Source: Candidatus Poribacteria bacterium (GTDB lineage Bacteria > Poribacteria > WGA-4E > WGA-3G). From it: a stretch of 34,212 nucleotides of DNA. The position numbers were made by a program, and so were the translations under genes. The stretch covers positions 1 through 34,212 of the forward strand of contig JAPPES010000067.1 in the NCBI GenBank assembly GCA_028824125.1, read 5' to 3'. Each line of letters opens with the position of its first letter. The first letter of the stretch is position 1. Positions 1 through 8,599 of this stretch are shown here, piece by piece. The notes below the pieces were generated by a model, which was given only the letters and a program-made list of their open reading frames with translations, ran no database searches and was not told where the DNA came from.

Positions 1-253
1 ATTAACATGACAATATGATAATATTTTTATTTTCGCCAAAAACGATTGAATGCGTAAATAAATAAGATGTTCCTTAGATATTCGATTACCACGATTTGTA
101 ATTGAGGTTTTCAGAAACATCTTGAATCAACTACTAAAGATGTGGCAAATTCCGTGCCAATGCCAAGATTGCAGAATTATCGCAATTCTTATGTGGGGGA
201 GGAGGGTAAGTGTCTAAATTGTGGACAGGACTGTTCAGAATTTGAACACTTAA

Positions 254-385
254 CAGGACTTACGCATTCCCCCGCTTGCGGGGGATAAAGAGGGGCAAAT
301 TCTTGAAAAGGGCAAAAAATCAGAGTTAAAATCCTTGAAAGAACAAAATTCTGAAACAAGGGTACCCAAATTTGCGTAAGTCCTG
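254..385. repeat. MITE-like element, 13-base terminal inverted repeats
   Basis: The left end CAGGACTTACGCA (254-266) is matched exactly in inverted orientation by TGCGTAAGTCCTG (373-385). The 132-base interior has no ORF and contains a GC-rich hairpin near 268-284. The same termini occur again at 471-529, and a single end with one mismatch at 30645-30657. This is the structure of a non-autonomous element; no transposase with matching ends is visible in the window. Confidence 0.6.
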
Positions 386-470
386 ACTTAATTCCGAATT
401 GACTGCAAAATATATAATTATTGGTATGGCCGGTTTCGGTTTGGATAACTTAATAAATCTATAATTATCA

Positions 471-529
471 CAGGACTTACACATTTTCTCATTAAAGTCC
501 CCGTGATAAGGGAGAATGCGTAAGTCCTG
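471..529. repeat. Second, shorter MITE-like copy
   Basis: The element begins with CAGGACTTACACA (471-483, one base different from the first copy) and ends with TGCGTAAGTCCTG (517-529). At 59 bases it is little more than the two termini and a short hairpin. It probably belongs to the same family as 254-385. Confidence 0.55.
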
Positions 530-612
530 GTGGGAATAAAAAAGTATAACCCGTATGGCCGTTGTCTTCATCAAAAACAACCGCACATATTTTATTACAT
601 GAGGCAAATATT

Positions 613-1434
613 TTATTCCACAGCAACAATTGAAATTTTCCAACGGTCTGCTTGTTCAAAAAGTGCCTCTGGTTCCATAACAAAGGTTCGTCTTGCTTCA
701 ACTGCTAAAACGCTCCCTTTGACAGCTTGTAGCGTCTGAAGCGTTTGCATGCCTACAGTTGGAACATCAATACGAAAATCGTGGTTTTCAGATGCAGCTT
801 TTGCCACGACAACGCCTTTTCCGCCTAAGTTCCCACCTCTCTGAATTGTGGTATCTGTGCCTTCAATAGCCTCAATTGCAAGGATAATCTGATTTTTGAT
901 TACCACAGTCTGTCCGATATCCAGATTCGCAATCTGCCGTGCTGTTGCTATGCCGGTCTTTATATCGTCCCACTGCGCAGCATTTGGTTTACGTTTTGTG
1001 AGGACACCGGGTTGGGGTAATAGGTGGGATAAAAAATGATCCTGTCTTAGGATAGAAAGTCCTGCGTTTTGAAAATGGGTAAGGACTGCTGAAACGAGTG
1101 AGGCGGGTTTTTGGCTACGGTTCTGTGCTAAAATCTTGAGGGCAGTTGCATCAACTTGGAAAGGGCGCAGCAGGATACTGGGTTCAATTTTACCTATGAT
1201 GACGAGTTCTTTTACATTTAAATCGAGAAATTTCTGCGTGATTTTCTGAATCTGTCCGACACCGTAAGAATAGACTTCACACTGGATCTCAGTAAAACGT
1301 TGCTCATCTGTTTTAGTGATTTGAACGATTACCGGTTTTCTGCCTTGTGCAGTTGCGCTTTTTGCAACAAGGGTTGGAAGTTCGCCTGCTCCTGCTATAA
1401 TGCCGAGTTTTTCCACGTCGTATGTTCCGTTCAT
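613..1434 (-). CDS. lpxI: UDP-2,3-diacylglucosamine pyrophosphatase LpxI
   Basis: This 273-residue protein is a full-length LpxI (DUF1009). The family hydrolyses UDP-2,3-diacylglucosamine to lipid X and UMP in lipid A synthesis, in place of LpxH. Visible signatures are the N-terminal GIIAGAGELP (residues 11-20), the central AIEAIEGTDTTIQRGGNL (about 186-203) and FRIDVPTVG (about 220-228); Asp223 sits where the family's catalytic Asp lies. The usual family length is about 270-290. The ATG start is placed a few residues before the Rossmann-like strand, but its ribosome binding site is weak. It lies 151 bases downstream of the minus-strand permease gene. Its presence argues for a Gram-negative, lipid A-containing envelope. 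Confidence 0.9.
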   Translation of the reverse strand: MNGTYDVEKLGIIAGAGELPTLVAKSATAQGRKPVIVQITKTDEQRFTEIQCEVYSYGVGQIQKITQKFLDLNVKELVIIGKIEPSILLRPFQVDATALKILAQNRSQKPASLVSAVLTHFQNAGLSILRQDHFLSHLLPQPGVLTKRKPNAAQWDDIKTGIATARQIANLDIGQTVVIKNQIILAIEAIEGTDTTIQRGGNLGGKGVVVAKAASENHDFRIDVPTVGMQTLQTLQAVKGSVLAVEARRTFVMEPEALFEQADRWKISIVAVE

Positions 1435-1478
1435 ACATCCATAGGGCTATTCAGTTCCGCGTTTTTGGTCATTTTCTC

Positions 1479-1546
1479 GGTAAAGTCGCGAGTTGGAACT
1501 CGCTCCTACAGGAAGAGGCGCAATGAATTGCGCGACTACAAACGCG
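1479..1546. repeat. Dispersed hairpin repeat
   Basis: A short imperfect palindrome (AGTTGGAACTCGCTCCTAC region) is followed by a GCGCAATGAATTGCGC hairpin. The second part recurs nearly identically at about 30369-30406 (AGAGGCGCAATGAATTGCGC), and a related spacer lies at 17376-17430. It fills the spacer between the permease and lpxI genes and has no coding potential. Confidence 0.6.
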
Positions 1547-1585
1547 TCTCTTGTTAATGAGAATCATCATTCAGAAATGGTATTA

Positions 1586-2827
1586 CTACGTATGTCGGAT
1601 AGCATCAATTGGACTTAATTTTGCTGCTTGGCTGGCGGGATAGTAGCCGAAAAATATGCCAACAGCGGTGCCTGCTGCGACAGACGTCAACACAGATTTT
1701 ATGGTAATGACCGAAGGCCAGCCGATCATGCCTTTCATGAATTTCCCAACTGCCCACGCAAAACCTTGTCCGACTAATGCCCCTAATGCAATACCGAGTA
1801 GACTTCCAATGAGACACAAAAGGATTGATTCAGTCAGAAATTGGAATCGAATTTGGTAGTTTTTCGCACCGACAGCTTTACGTAACCCGATCTCCGGTAT
1901 CCGTTCTGTTACTGAAACAAGCATAATATTTAGAATGCCGATGCCCCCTACAATCAATGAAACAGACGCAATGATAACTAACACCAACTCTATAATAAAA
2001 ATAGTCTTTTTGGCGCTTTCAATACCTTTCTGTGCTTGCCATGTTCTGAAGAAAGTGTCGTCCCCACCGTGGTTGCGCCTAATTATAGTTTGCACCTCTT
2101 TAACTGCTTGGTCAACCACAAGAGGACTTTTCGCCCGCACCATAATATGTCCAACGTTATCGTGTCCCCAAAACCGGGTTTGGGCAGTCGTAATCGGAAT
2201 AAAGATCATATTATCGTCACTTTTGCCTGCCTCTAAACCGGGGCCGCGGCTTTCCATAATTCCGATAACAGTGAAACGCTTGTTATTGATTCCAACTTCC
2301 TTCCCAATCGGATCCATTCCTTTGAACTGTTCTTTCCAAACTTGTGAACCGATGACACAAACCTTATTCCAGAAGTCCATGTCCGTATCCGCAAGAAACC
2401 TGCCATATTCAGCATGCCACTGTCGGACTCCTTGATATTCAACTGTTGTCGCTCGCATGTAGGTTGGTCGGTGTTTCCCTTCAACATCAAAGTTGATGTA
2501 ATAACTTCCTTCTACGGTGGCTATTTCGACGGATGGGCACTGTTCTAAAACATCACGCAGATCTGCCATATTTAGATAATGTGGACTTGTGTTTCGTTGC
2601 CATCGGTGATTGCGCCGTATATATCCTGGACGGTAGACGCCAAACATACTGGGGCCACCAATTTTTTCAAATTCTGACATCACGAGTTTTTCAGCACCCG
2701 CACCTAAAGACATCATTGCGATCACACCTGCAATTCCGATTGTAATTCCTAAGAGTGTTAGGATTGTTCGGAGTTTGCTTGCATAAAGTGCTGAAAATGC
2801 TGTGATTAAGTTCTCAAGAATTCTCAT
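1586..2827 (-). CDS. MacB/FtsX-type ABC transporter permease
   Basis: This 413-residue permease has the MacB_PCD plus FtsX layout. One N-terminal membrane segment follows the conserved SKLRTILTLLGITIG motif (about residues 15-45 with the ATG start). A large periplasmic core extends to about 270, and three C-terminal membrane segments follow, with the family signature GIGILNIMLVSVTERIPEIG in the first. The family works with a LolD/MacB-type ATPase and often a periplasmic adaptor in efflux or lipoprotein export; neither partner is adjacent. I chose the ATG at 2827. An in-frame TTG five codons upstream is possible, but MRILEN matches typical family starts. The substrate cannot be told from sequence. 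Confidence 0.9.
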   Translation of the reverse strand: MRILENLITAFSALYASKLRTILTLLGITIGIAGVIAMMSLGAGAEKLVMSEFEKIGGPSMFGVYRPGYIRRNHRWQRNTSPHYLNMADLRDVLEQCPSVEIATVEGSYYINFDVEGKHRPTYMRATTVEYQGVRQWHAEYGRFLADTDMDFWNKVCVIGSQVWKEQFKGMDPIGKEVGINNKRFTVIGIMESRGPGLEAGKSDDNMIFIPITTAQTRFWGHDNVGHIMVRAKSPLVVDQAVKEVQTIIRRNHGGDDTFFRTWQAQKGIESAKKTIFIIELVLVIIASVSLIVGGIGILNIMLVSVTERIPEIGLRKAVGAKNYQIRFQFLTESILLCLIGSLLGIALGALVGQGFAWAVGKFMKGMIGWPSVITIKSVLTSVAAGTAVGIFFGYYPASQAAKLSPIDAIRHT

Positions 2828-3012
2828 TTTTCTTATACACAATCAATACATGACTATAAAACGTGATGCAGAATTGCCAGATAGGGTAACCAACGTATTG
2901 CATCTGTCAACGAAACGTGATAACATGGCAAAACAATTTTCCAATCAATACATTTCTTAAAGTATACTACAAAACCATTATAACATGCAAATTTCTTGGA
3001 GAAATATCAGTT

Positions 3013-4833
3013 GTGGCATCGAATTTGACCTATATTCCAAATAGCTCTCTGCTATCCTATCCGGATATGAAAAAATCTACAGCGCATCAAGCGGAGCTGG
3101 CAAAACTTGCTCGGTTTAGCAAGCAGGCGTGGATACAATTGGACTCTGCGAAAATTCAGACGCGGTACCGACTGAAAGTTGTAGCGTTAGATTTCAGGAC
3201 ATCGGAAACAGCCACATCTATCCAGGGAAACTTGCGAAATGTTTATGAGAAAGATAAGCCACTATTTAATCAATTCTATCTGGTCGCACAGCCACATACA
3301 GACGCGTTATTCTATAATATCACTGATTACATTCAACGTTGCATAGCATCGGATCTTACAGTTGCAGAGCGGTTACGTGGTAGGACACTTCTTTACATTT
3401 ATCAGTCTGAAGAAAATGCGGATGATTTACTGAGTGATTCTGGTGTTAACGCTTTTATAAAACGGGTTCTAACGCGTTATGTAGAGTTTTATGGCACAGA
3501 TACCATTTTAGGTTTTGCTATTGAATTGCCACGTTTCTTATCTGTGTTGGATACAGATGGAACATCAGTGCCCTGGAGTGGGACGTTACTGGAGCAAATT
3601 CGCGAAGACGATTACGAAAATAGTCATAGAACTTCTACGAATGCCCGTGGGAGTTTTCTGCCTTTTCTTTTTTTTGACACGTACGATTCGTCAGTGATCA
3701 GAAGTGTTTTCTGGCAGAAATTAACATCGCAATTCGCGCAGTGTTTCCTGAGGGGGCTCAGAGATTTCTGTCATCAGCACCACTTGAAATTGGCGGTAAC
3801 ACTACGAGAAAGTGCAAGGTCATTGCAATATGAACTGGGATCACTTTTGGAGCAGGTGGATTGTCCAATCCTCACTGCATCAGAGTCGGATACGACGCGG
3901 CGTTTTATTGTTGCCAAGACAGTGTGTAGCAGTACACAGCATGCTGGGATCTTCAGAAAAGAGACACACACCCTTTCACAATGCCTCAGTGACGCTACTT
4001 TTGGATTCAATCAATGGGTATTAAACAACGGCAAGGGTAACCATTTTGATTCCTATCCACATGAATCTTTAGGGCAACTGTTACAGGCAGGATATCCCAA
4101 ACGTCCGATTTTAATGTTGTCACCGACCCAAAGTCTCTGGATGAAACCTGAGGAGAAACAGTGGAGTAACATAACAAAAGCATGGGGATGGTTGTGTGAG
4201 ACGGTGTGGAATATAGGTTATGATTTTGACATTGCCTCTGAAGCGCAGCTTGCTGGAGCTACAGTGGAAGAGAAGGAAGGAATGATTTGTCTAAATGGAA
4301 AGAAATATTGTCTGGTCCTGCTGCCAAGTTGTTTATCCCTGCATGAAACAACCGTGCAACGTTTAACAGAATTTATGAAGGCAAAAGGAAGGTTCATTGT
4401 TAACGCGCCTGTCCCCTATCTGCTGAATGGGCGGGTTGGACTTGAGCCGTATCTGTTGGAACGTCTAATTTACAAACACCGCACTACTATATTAGATGGA
4501 CCGCAAGGGGAGAGGGAGGCGGATCTCAGCAAATTACTCAGTAAATGGATCGCTCCGGCTATTTCCGTTTATATAGGACAGGAAAATCAACTTACGGAAG
4601 TAGTGCAGGTGCACCACAGAACGCATGGAAAATATCAAACATTCTATCTGTTCAATACAACTGAAAAACGGGTAGAAACTTTGGTTGAGATATTAGGTGA
4701 AGCAGAGGTAGTTGAAGAACGACTTTTGCAGACAGGGAAACATGCGCCGTTGACCTTTTGGCATGCAAATGGAAAGACGTATCTAAATTGTACGTTTGAC
4801 CCGCGACAAGGTAGGTTATTAGTTGTCTCTTAA
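3013..4833 (+). CDS. Glycoside hydrolase-like protein (GH106/GH42-like fold)
   Basis: I recognise no named family with certainty. The layout resembles distant GH106/GH42-type proteins: an N-terminal region with TIM-barrel-like features (GFAIELPRF, then VPWSGTLLEQI, recalling the acidic beta-strand and W-T/S-x-L motifs), then a Rossmann/GATase-like domain (VWNIGYDFDIASEAQL, then a KYCLVLLPSCLSL strand and EFMKAKGRFIV), and a C-terminal beta region. That second part is typical of putative glycosidases whose middle domain is flavodoxin-like. No signal peptide is evident, so the protein may be cytoplasmic. The start is uncertain: GTG at 3013 has GGAGAA nine bases upstream; GTG at 2917 and ATG at 3067 are alternatives. 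It converges with the polysaccharide export gene. I saw no clear catalytic acid pair. Confidence 0.55.
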   Translation: MASNLTYIPNSSLLSYPDMKKSTAHQAELAKLARFSKQAWIQLDSAKIQTRYRLKVVALDFRTSETATSIQGNLRNVYEKDKPLFNQFYLVAQPHTDALFYNITDYIQRCIASDLTVAERLRGRTLLYIYQSEENADDLLSDSGVNAFIKRVLTRYVEFYGTDTILGFAIELPRFLSVLDTDGTSVPWSGTLLEQIREDDYENSHRTSTNARGSFLPFLFFDTYDSSVIRSVFWQKLTSQFAQCFLRGLRDFCHQHHLKLAVTLRESARSLQYELGSLLEQVDCPILTASESDTTRRFIVAKTVCSSTQHAGIFRKETHTLSQCLSDATFGFNQWVLNNGKGNHFDSYPHESLGQLLQAGYPKRPILMLSPTQSLWMKPEEKQWSNITKAWGWLCETVWNIGYDFDIASEAQLAGATVEEKEGMICLNGKKYCLVLLPSCLSLHETTVQRLTEFMKAKGRFIVNAPVPYLLNGRVGLEPYLLERLIYKHRTTILDGPQGEREADLSKLLSKWIAPAISVYIGQENQLTEVVQVHHRTHGKYQTFYLFNTTEKRVETLVEILGEAEVVEERLLQTGKHAPLTFWHANGKTYLNCTFDPRQGRLLVVS

Positions 4834-4865
4834 AACACGATAACAACATCACAGGGCAATAATGA

Positions 4866-6086
4866 TTAGTTGCTTGTCAATGTAATAATAGCAGATGCTA
4901 TTACAACAGTAGCAGAAGATATATTTATGATCAATCCCCAATTCACTTGAAACCGCTTATGGACCTCTAAGATGTCTCCAGGATGGAGTAAAGTAGTGTC
5001 TCTGCCGGGTTTAAAGAGATGTTCTGTAGTCGTGCCATCTTTACGGTGGATATGAACTTTCTTACGGTTCGCTACATTTTCAAATCCACCTGCAACTGCA
5101 ATAGCTTTTTGGAGTGTGAGTGGACCACGAACGCTGTGTGCACCCGGTATACGAACATATCCATTAACGTAGATAGGTTCTACTTTAAACGCATTCGGCA
5201 CAAAAAGCGTATCACCATCAGATAAAGAGATTTCTGTCCCGTTTTTATCAGTTGGTTTCCAAAATTGTTCGGATACACTTAATTCAGTGAGGGTGCCATC
5301 TTTAGCATCCTTCACCAGTGCTGTCAAATCACCTTTCTCAGTAGGTCCTCCTGCTCTTGCTAACGCATTGGCGATGCTAATTTTGTCGCGAATGTATAAT
5401 TTTCCTGGTACCTTTACTTCACCTTGTACCTCAATCACGCTGAGCGGCATTACAAACACGAAATCGTTGGCATTTACACGGATATCGCGATAAGACTGGT
5501 TTGTTGATAAATCGTAAGTTTCAACCTGTGTGATTGGTTTTTTCGGCATGAGGGAACTTGATTGTATCTGCTTTGATGCATCACTTGACTGAGTAATAGC
5601 ATTATATCGGATCAATTGGATCTTTTGTAAATCGGCGTTTTCTTTCGTTCCACCAGCGAGCTGGATTGCACGATATATACCAATATCAGTTTCTGGGGAT
5701 ATGACGTAGCGACCAGGAGTGGTCACAGCACCACCGACATAAACACCATCCTCTTGTGAGGCTACAGACACCATAATCACAGGATTATTAACAAGTTTCT
5801 CGCTCAACAAAAACTCACGAATAACCGCGTTGATCTCTTCAGAGGTCTTACCTACTACCTCAAGATCACCACCAAAGTAACTAATCCTACCGTCATCGCG
5901 TACATGCACAGAATATGTATATTCTGGTTGTCCTATCACAGCTATCAGCAGCCTATCTCCTTTCCTGATGCGGTAAACATCGCCCAAAAGTGTTGTGCTT
6001 GTAAGCAAAAACAAGAAAATAATAAAAGCCTGCAAGCGACACGAAGTGATACAGGAAACTCGCAAGCTTCGTAAAAAACAGATCAT
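4866..6086 (-). CDS. Polysaccharide export protein with SLBB repeats (Wza-like)
   Basis: This 406-residue protein has a hydrophobic N-terminal export segment (about residues 18-35), then a Poly_export domain starting YRIRKGDRLLIAVIGQPEY (about 37-110). Three SLBB-type beta-grasp repeats follow: VYVGGAVTTPGRY (about 115), IEVQGEVKVPGKLYI (about 218) and IYVNGYVRIPGAHSV (about 310), each followed by a conserved A-x-AGG turn. A final hydrophobic helix (about 382-402) matches the membrane-crossing C-terminal helix of Wza. The family forms the outer-membrane channel for capsule or exopolysaccharide. I see no lipobox Cys, unlike E. coli Wza. The ATG has AGGA eight bases upstream. No glycosyltransferase, tyrosine kinase or Wzx/Wzy gene is adjacent. 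Confidence 0.88.
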   Translation of the reverse strand: MICFLRSLRVSCITSCRLQAFIIFLFLLTSTTLLGDVYRIRKGDRLLIAVIGQPEYTYSVHVRDDGRISYFGGDLEVVGKTSEEINAVIREFLLSEKLVNNPVIMVSVASQEDGVYVGGAVTTPGRYVISPETDIGIYRAIQLAGGTKENADLQKIQLIRYNAITQSSDASKQIQSSSLMPKKPITQVETYDLSTNQSYRDIRVNANDFVFVMPLSVIEVQGEVKVPGKLYIRDKISIANALARAGGPTEKGDLTALVKDAKDGTLTELSVSEQFWKPTDKNGTEISLSDGDTLFVPNAFKVEPIYVNGYVRIPGAHSVRGPLTLQKAIAVAGGFENVANRKKVHIHRKDGTTTEHLFKPGRDTTLLHPGDILEVHKRFQVNWGLIINISSATVVIASAIITLTSN

Positions 6087-6226
6087 AACTTTATCCTAAA
6101 AAATTTAGTTGCGGCAGAAAATTTGGGTATATTAACCTAACTTGCTATTTACAAGATTTCGAGATGGCGGACACTGCTTTTTACTAAAAAACAAAGCGTT
6201 TCCACTGCTTCTTATGTTTTCTGTTA

Positions 6227-6256
6227 TAAATCGGGGTTAGAAACCCCTCGGACAAG
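6227..6256. repeat. Dispersed palindromic repeat copy
   Basis: The short inverted repeat AAATCGGGGTTAGAAACCCC (6229-6248) lies upstream of the export gene. A near-identical copy (AAATCGGGGTTACAAACCCC) is at about 13810-13829. It is one of several hairpin families in the spacers and is not coding. Confidence 0.55.
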
Positions 6257-6327
6257 AGCATTCGCAAATAGGTGGCAACTTGGGTTATATTACAATATTT
6301 GTTATTCTATTTGTAATAACTGGATAC

Positions 6328-6528
6328 TCAATCTAATTTGAAAAGCGGGAGTTGTTCTTTTATCACAGGAACATGCCTACCAGCGCCAACTTGTCTACTT
6401 GGAGCTTTTCGCCAATACGGTTTGACGTAAGTGCCACTGCTTCGGCGATATCCATTCACATAAACTTTTCCACTTGTATCAGTATGCGTTTTCATTGTCT
6501 TAAAAAGGTCGATTTGCTTCGCCTTCAT
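6328..6528 (-). CDS. Small basic protein with GYRRSSGTYVKPYWR motif
   Basis: This 66-residue basic protein is unrecognised at family level. Its centre, VYVNGYRRSSGTYVKPYWRK, fits a motif seen in many short bacterial proteins (G-Y-x-R-x-x-G-T-Y-V-x-P-H/Y-x-R), whose role I do not know. The C-terminus VIKEQLPLFKLD is hydrophobic. It starts 19 bases after the stop of the zinc-ribbon gene on the same strand, so the two are probably cotranscribed. The ribosome binding site is weak, consistent with translation following the upstream gene. No signal peptide or membrane segment is present. Confidence 0.6.
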   Translation of the reverse strand: MKAKQIDLFKTMKTHTDTSGKVYVNGYRRSSGTYVKPYWRKAPSRQVGAGRHVPVIKEQLPLFKLD

Positions 6529-6547
6529 GGCAGTCTACTTACGAATG

Positions 6548-6895
6548 CTAATCTTCTTTTAGCGAATCAAGATATGCTTTGAGACATTCCCGCGCCCGTT
6601 GTACACTAAAACCTGGGACAAGAATATCGCCCCATTCAGATTTTCCGATGTTCCCTTTTATTGCCCCGTGAGCAGGCATTTCATGAGAGCGCAAATAAAC
6701 ATGAATTCCTTCATCCTCTAACACACTTTTGAGGATATGTCCGGCGACTTCATTCGGCACAGATTGGACAACGAACCAGTCAACTGACTCCGGGACTTGA
6801 GCTGGAACTAAGCCAGGAAGAAGGTCCTCCTGACACTTTGAACAGGTCAAAACATCTTCCTTATATTCAGTTTTGCATTGTGGACAAAACGGCAT
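6548..6895 (-). CDS. Zinc-ribbon plus DUF2007-like domain protein
   Basis: This 115-residue protein starts with a zinc ribbon: MPFCPQCKTEY and TCSKC give Cys4, Cys7, Cys18 and Cys21. From about residue 38 a DUF2007-type alpha/beta domain follows (WFVVQSVPNEVAGHILKSVL, GIHVYLRS, then WGDILVPGFSVQRARECL). DUF2007 proteins are described as putative signal-transducing or ligand-binding proteins; their function is unproven. AGGAGAAGG lies just upstream of the ATG. It is probably cytoplasmic and heads a two-gene unit with the small basic protein downstream. Confidence 0.75.
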   Translation of the reverse strand: MPFCPQCKTEYKEDVLTCSKCQEDLLPGLVPAQVPESVDWFVVQSVPNEVAGHILKSVLEDEGIHVYLRSHEMPAHGAIKGNIGKSEWGDILVPGFSVQRARECLKAYLDSLKED

Positions 6896-6978
6896 AGCCT
6901 TCTCCTCATCGGTTGTATTATTGATTGCATTATAACAGATGAGAAAAAATTAATCAAGGTTGCAAAGCAGAATTCCGG

Positions 6979-7050
6979 GTATTTAGTTTTAAGTGTTTTC
7001 ATTTTATGAGGTTAACTGTGAGTTTAGGTCTTGAGGGGTAAGTTCGGTTT
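6979..7050. repeat. Dispersed repeat, related to 21541-21600
   Basis: The stretch starting TTTAGTTTTAAGTGTTTTCA, followed by a GAGGTTAACT-like segment and a TGAGTTTAGGT-like segment, matches 21541-21600 with only a few differences over about 55 bases. Both copies run into short AGTTCGGTTT/TTCGGTTAGG-type palindromes. No ORF crosses it. The two copies lie upstream of the two members of the HESxVL small-protein family, though at different distances. Confidence 0.6.
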
Positions 7051-7185
7051 CATAACCCGTATCGGATGAGTTTGGGAAATGGTGCAGTTAGGAAACCGAA
7101 CTTACCAGAGAGTTCACATATTTTAGATTTGTAAGGTAAAACGATAAGAAAAGTAACAGTAGGATTCTGAGAACAGGATAAAGAT

Positions 7186-7374
7186 ATGCATGAAAGCGAT
7201 GTATTAAAAATAGATTTTGAAGATGGAACTATTCTTCACATACAGACAGCATCAAATGTTCGAAATATAATTGCCGATTTTGAACATCAAAAGAAAAGAA
7301 ATTTTAAACCAAACGACTTTCACGCAGATATAATTTTACTTGGGAAGAATAGTTCTGAAGATTACTCTGTCTAG
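7186..7374 (+). CDS. Short HESxVL-family protein, paralogue of the gene at 23076
   Basis: This 62-residue protein has no function I recognise. It is clearly homologous to the C-terminal half of the 107-residue protein at 23076-23399: both share HESxVL, an acidic FxDG(T/S)IL segment, IQTASNVxN and DFHAD in the same order and spacing. Relative to that protein it lacks about 47 N-terminal residues. I found no decayed copy of the missing part upstream. It is therefore either a natural short form or a truncated paralogue. AGGATAAAG lies just before the ATG. A weak terminator-like hairpin (AGTGG/CCACT, followed by T-rich sequence) sits at 7486-7516. Confidence 0.5.
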   Translation: MHESDVLKIDFEDGTILHIQTASNVRNIIADFEHQKKRNFKPNDFHADIILLGKNSSEDYSV

Positions 7375-7530
7375 TGGATAGTCCATCCTAAACTTATATG
7401 TATCATCAATAGTCGGGAATTGGAGTTCCCTCCTAAACAATATTCTCGGTAGAAGCGATCTCCGAATCGCGACCTATAATTTTAGAGTGGATAGCCCACT
7501 AGTTTTATCGTTTTTTAAGATGACCGCAAT

Positions 7531-8514
7531 TTATCTCGGTTTGAGATGTTTTAAACGTCTCTGTGCAAGATCGCGATAGAAACTATCATGCTCTCCAGCG
7601 TTGCTTATGACTTTGTTCAACCAATCCATCGCCTCTGTAAAATGCTTTTTTGCAGTTTCTTGGTAATCTTGAACCTGTTTTTCATATTTTTGAATATCTT
7701 CCAGAGTATATACCGAAGGAGATCTAGTTCTACCCTTTTTGTATGTTTCAGCCGAAGACTGTGCAATTTGAGCCAGAGACTGTGAAGATATAGCGCTTCG
7801 CCAATAGGCTTGAGCGATTTGAAAACGAAATGGTTGAAGCGTTGATGCATCTGGGTGATCTCTTTCAAATTCTGTAAATGTTTGAAGCAGCTGCGGTATA
7901 TACTTATTAAAGTCAGCCTTCAGACCATAGACATCTCCATCTGTCCCTGGTTCTCTCCATCCGATCAATGTCTTTAGTTTTCTCTCATAAGCAATGCGAG
8001 CAGCTTTACTTTTGGGAAATTCCGAGATAACCTTATCATACCATTTTATCGCAGTTTCTACATTAGATATCCAACTGGAATCAATCCGAAAGACGTCACT
8101 TTTATCCTCAGACCAAAATTCTGCGTGTCGTAAGTAGGAACGGGCAACAGCATTATCTAAGCTTTCTTTGGCACTACCCACAACAATTTCGGATAATTCA
8201 GCAATTCGATCCCGGACTAATTCTGCTTCCTTGGAATTCGGATACTTTTTAACAAGTCGCTCCCATGATTTGAGAGCTGACTTAATCCGATCTTCCTCAA
8301 ATGCAATGTTACCGAGTAAATAGTAAGCTTGTGCCTTATCTTCATCCTTGATGCCTTTTTCAAAAATCACATCAATTAGTTCAAGCTTAGCATCCATAGT
8401 CAAACCATGTTCGTTAAGTAAAATAGCTTTTTCCAGTGAAGCTGCAAAAACCAATGTTGGTAGACCTACAAAGCAGATACTCAGCAGGATTAAAATTGCA
8501 ATTTGTTTTGACAT
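7531..8514 (-). CDS. Secreted TPR-repeat protein
   Basis: This 327-residue protein has a clear signal peptide (MSKQIAILILLSICFVGLP, cleavage near FAA-S at residues 23-26). Helical repeats follow. The best TPR-like unit is at about 58-105 (AQAYYLLGNIAFEEDRIKSA, then WERLVKKYPNSKEAE). A second is near residues 153-180 (AIKWYDKVISEFPKSKAARI) and a third near the C-terminus (AMDWLNKVISN). The organisation resembles the YbgF/CpoB or BamD-like TPR proteins of the periplasm, without a lipobox. AAGGAG lies seven bases before the ATG. Its partner is unknown, but a scaffold role in the envelope is likely. Confidence 0.7.
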   Translation of the reverse strand: MSKQIAILILLSICFVGLPTLVFAASLEKAILLNEHGLTMDAKLELIDVIFEKGIKDEDKAQAYYLLGNIAFEEDRIKSALKSWERLVKKYPNSKEAELVRDRIAELSEIVVGSAKESLDNAVARSYLRHAEFWSEDKSDVFRIDSSWISNVETAIKWYDKVISEFPKSKAARIAYERKLKTLIGWREPGTDGDVYGLKADFNKYIPQLLQTFTEFERDHPDASTLQPFRFQIAQAYWRSAISSQSLAQIAQSSAETYKKGRTRSPSVYTLEDIQKYEKQVQDYQETAKKHFTEAMDWLNKVISNAGEHDSFYRDLAQRRLKHLKPR

Positions 8515-8599
8515 TTTATCTCCTTTTAATATAATTTTTTTGAAGCAATTTTAAAACATTACTTTAAGGTTGAACTTGTTATTGATCAGTCAAGGGCGA

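Larger units (their letters stand above)
1..612. other. Gene-free left edge with repeats
   Basis: I see no convincing gene before the end of lpxI. The stretch holds two short inverted-repeat elements (listed separately) and AT-rich sequence. Reading frames here run through the palindromes and lack plausible ribosome binding sites, so I leave them out. Confidence 0.6.

Noticed and set aside
1935..2435. Long open frame on the plus strand opposite the ABC permease gene
   Set aside because: It is antisense to a clear MacB/FtsX protein, has no family features and no ribosome binding site.
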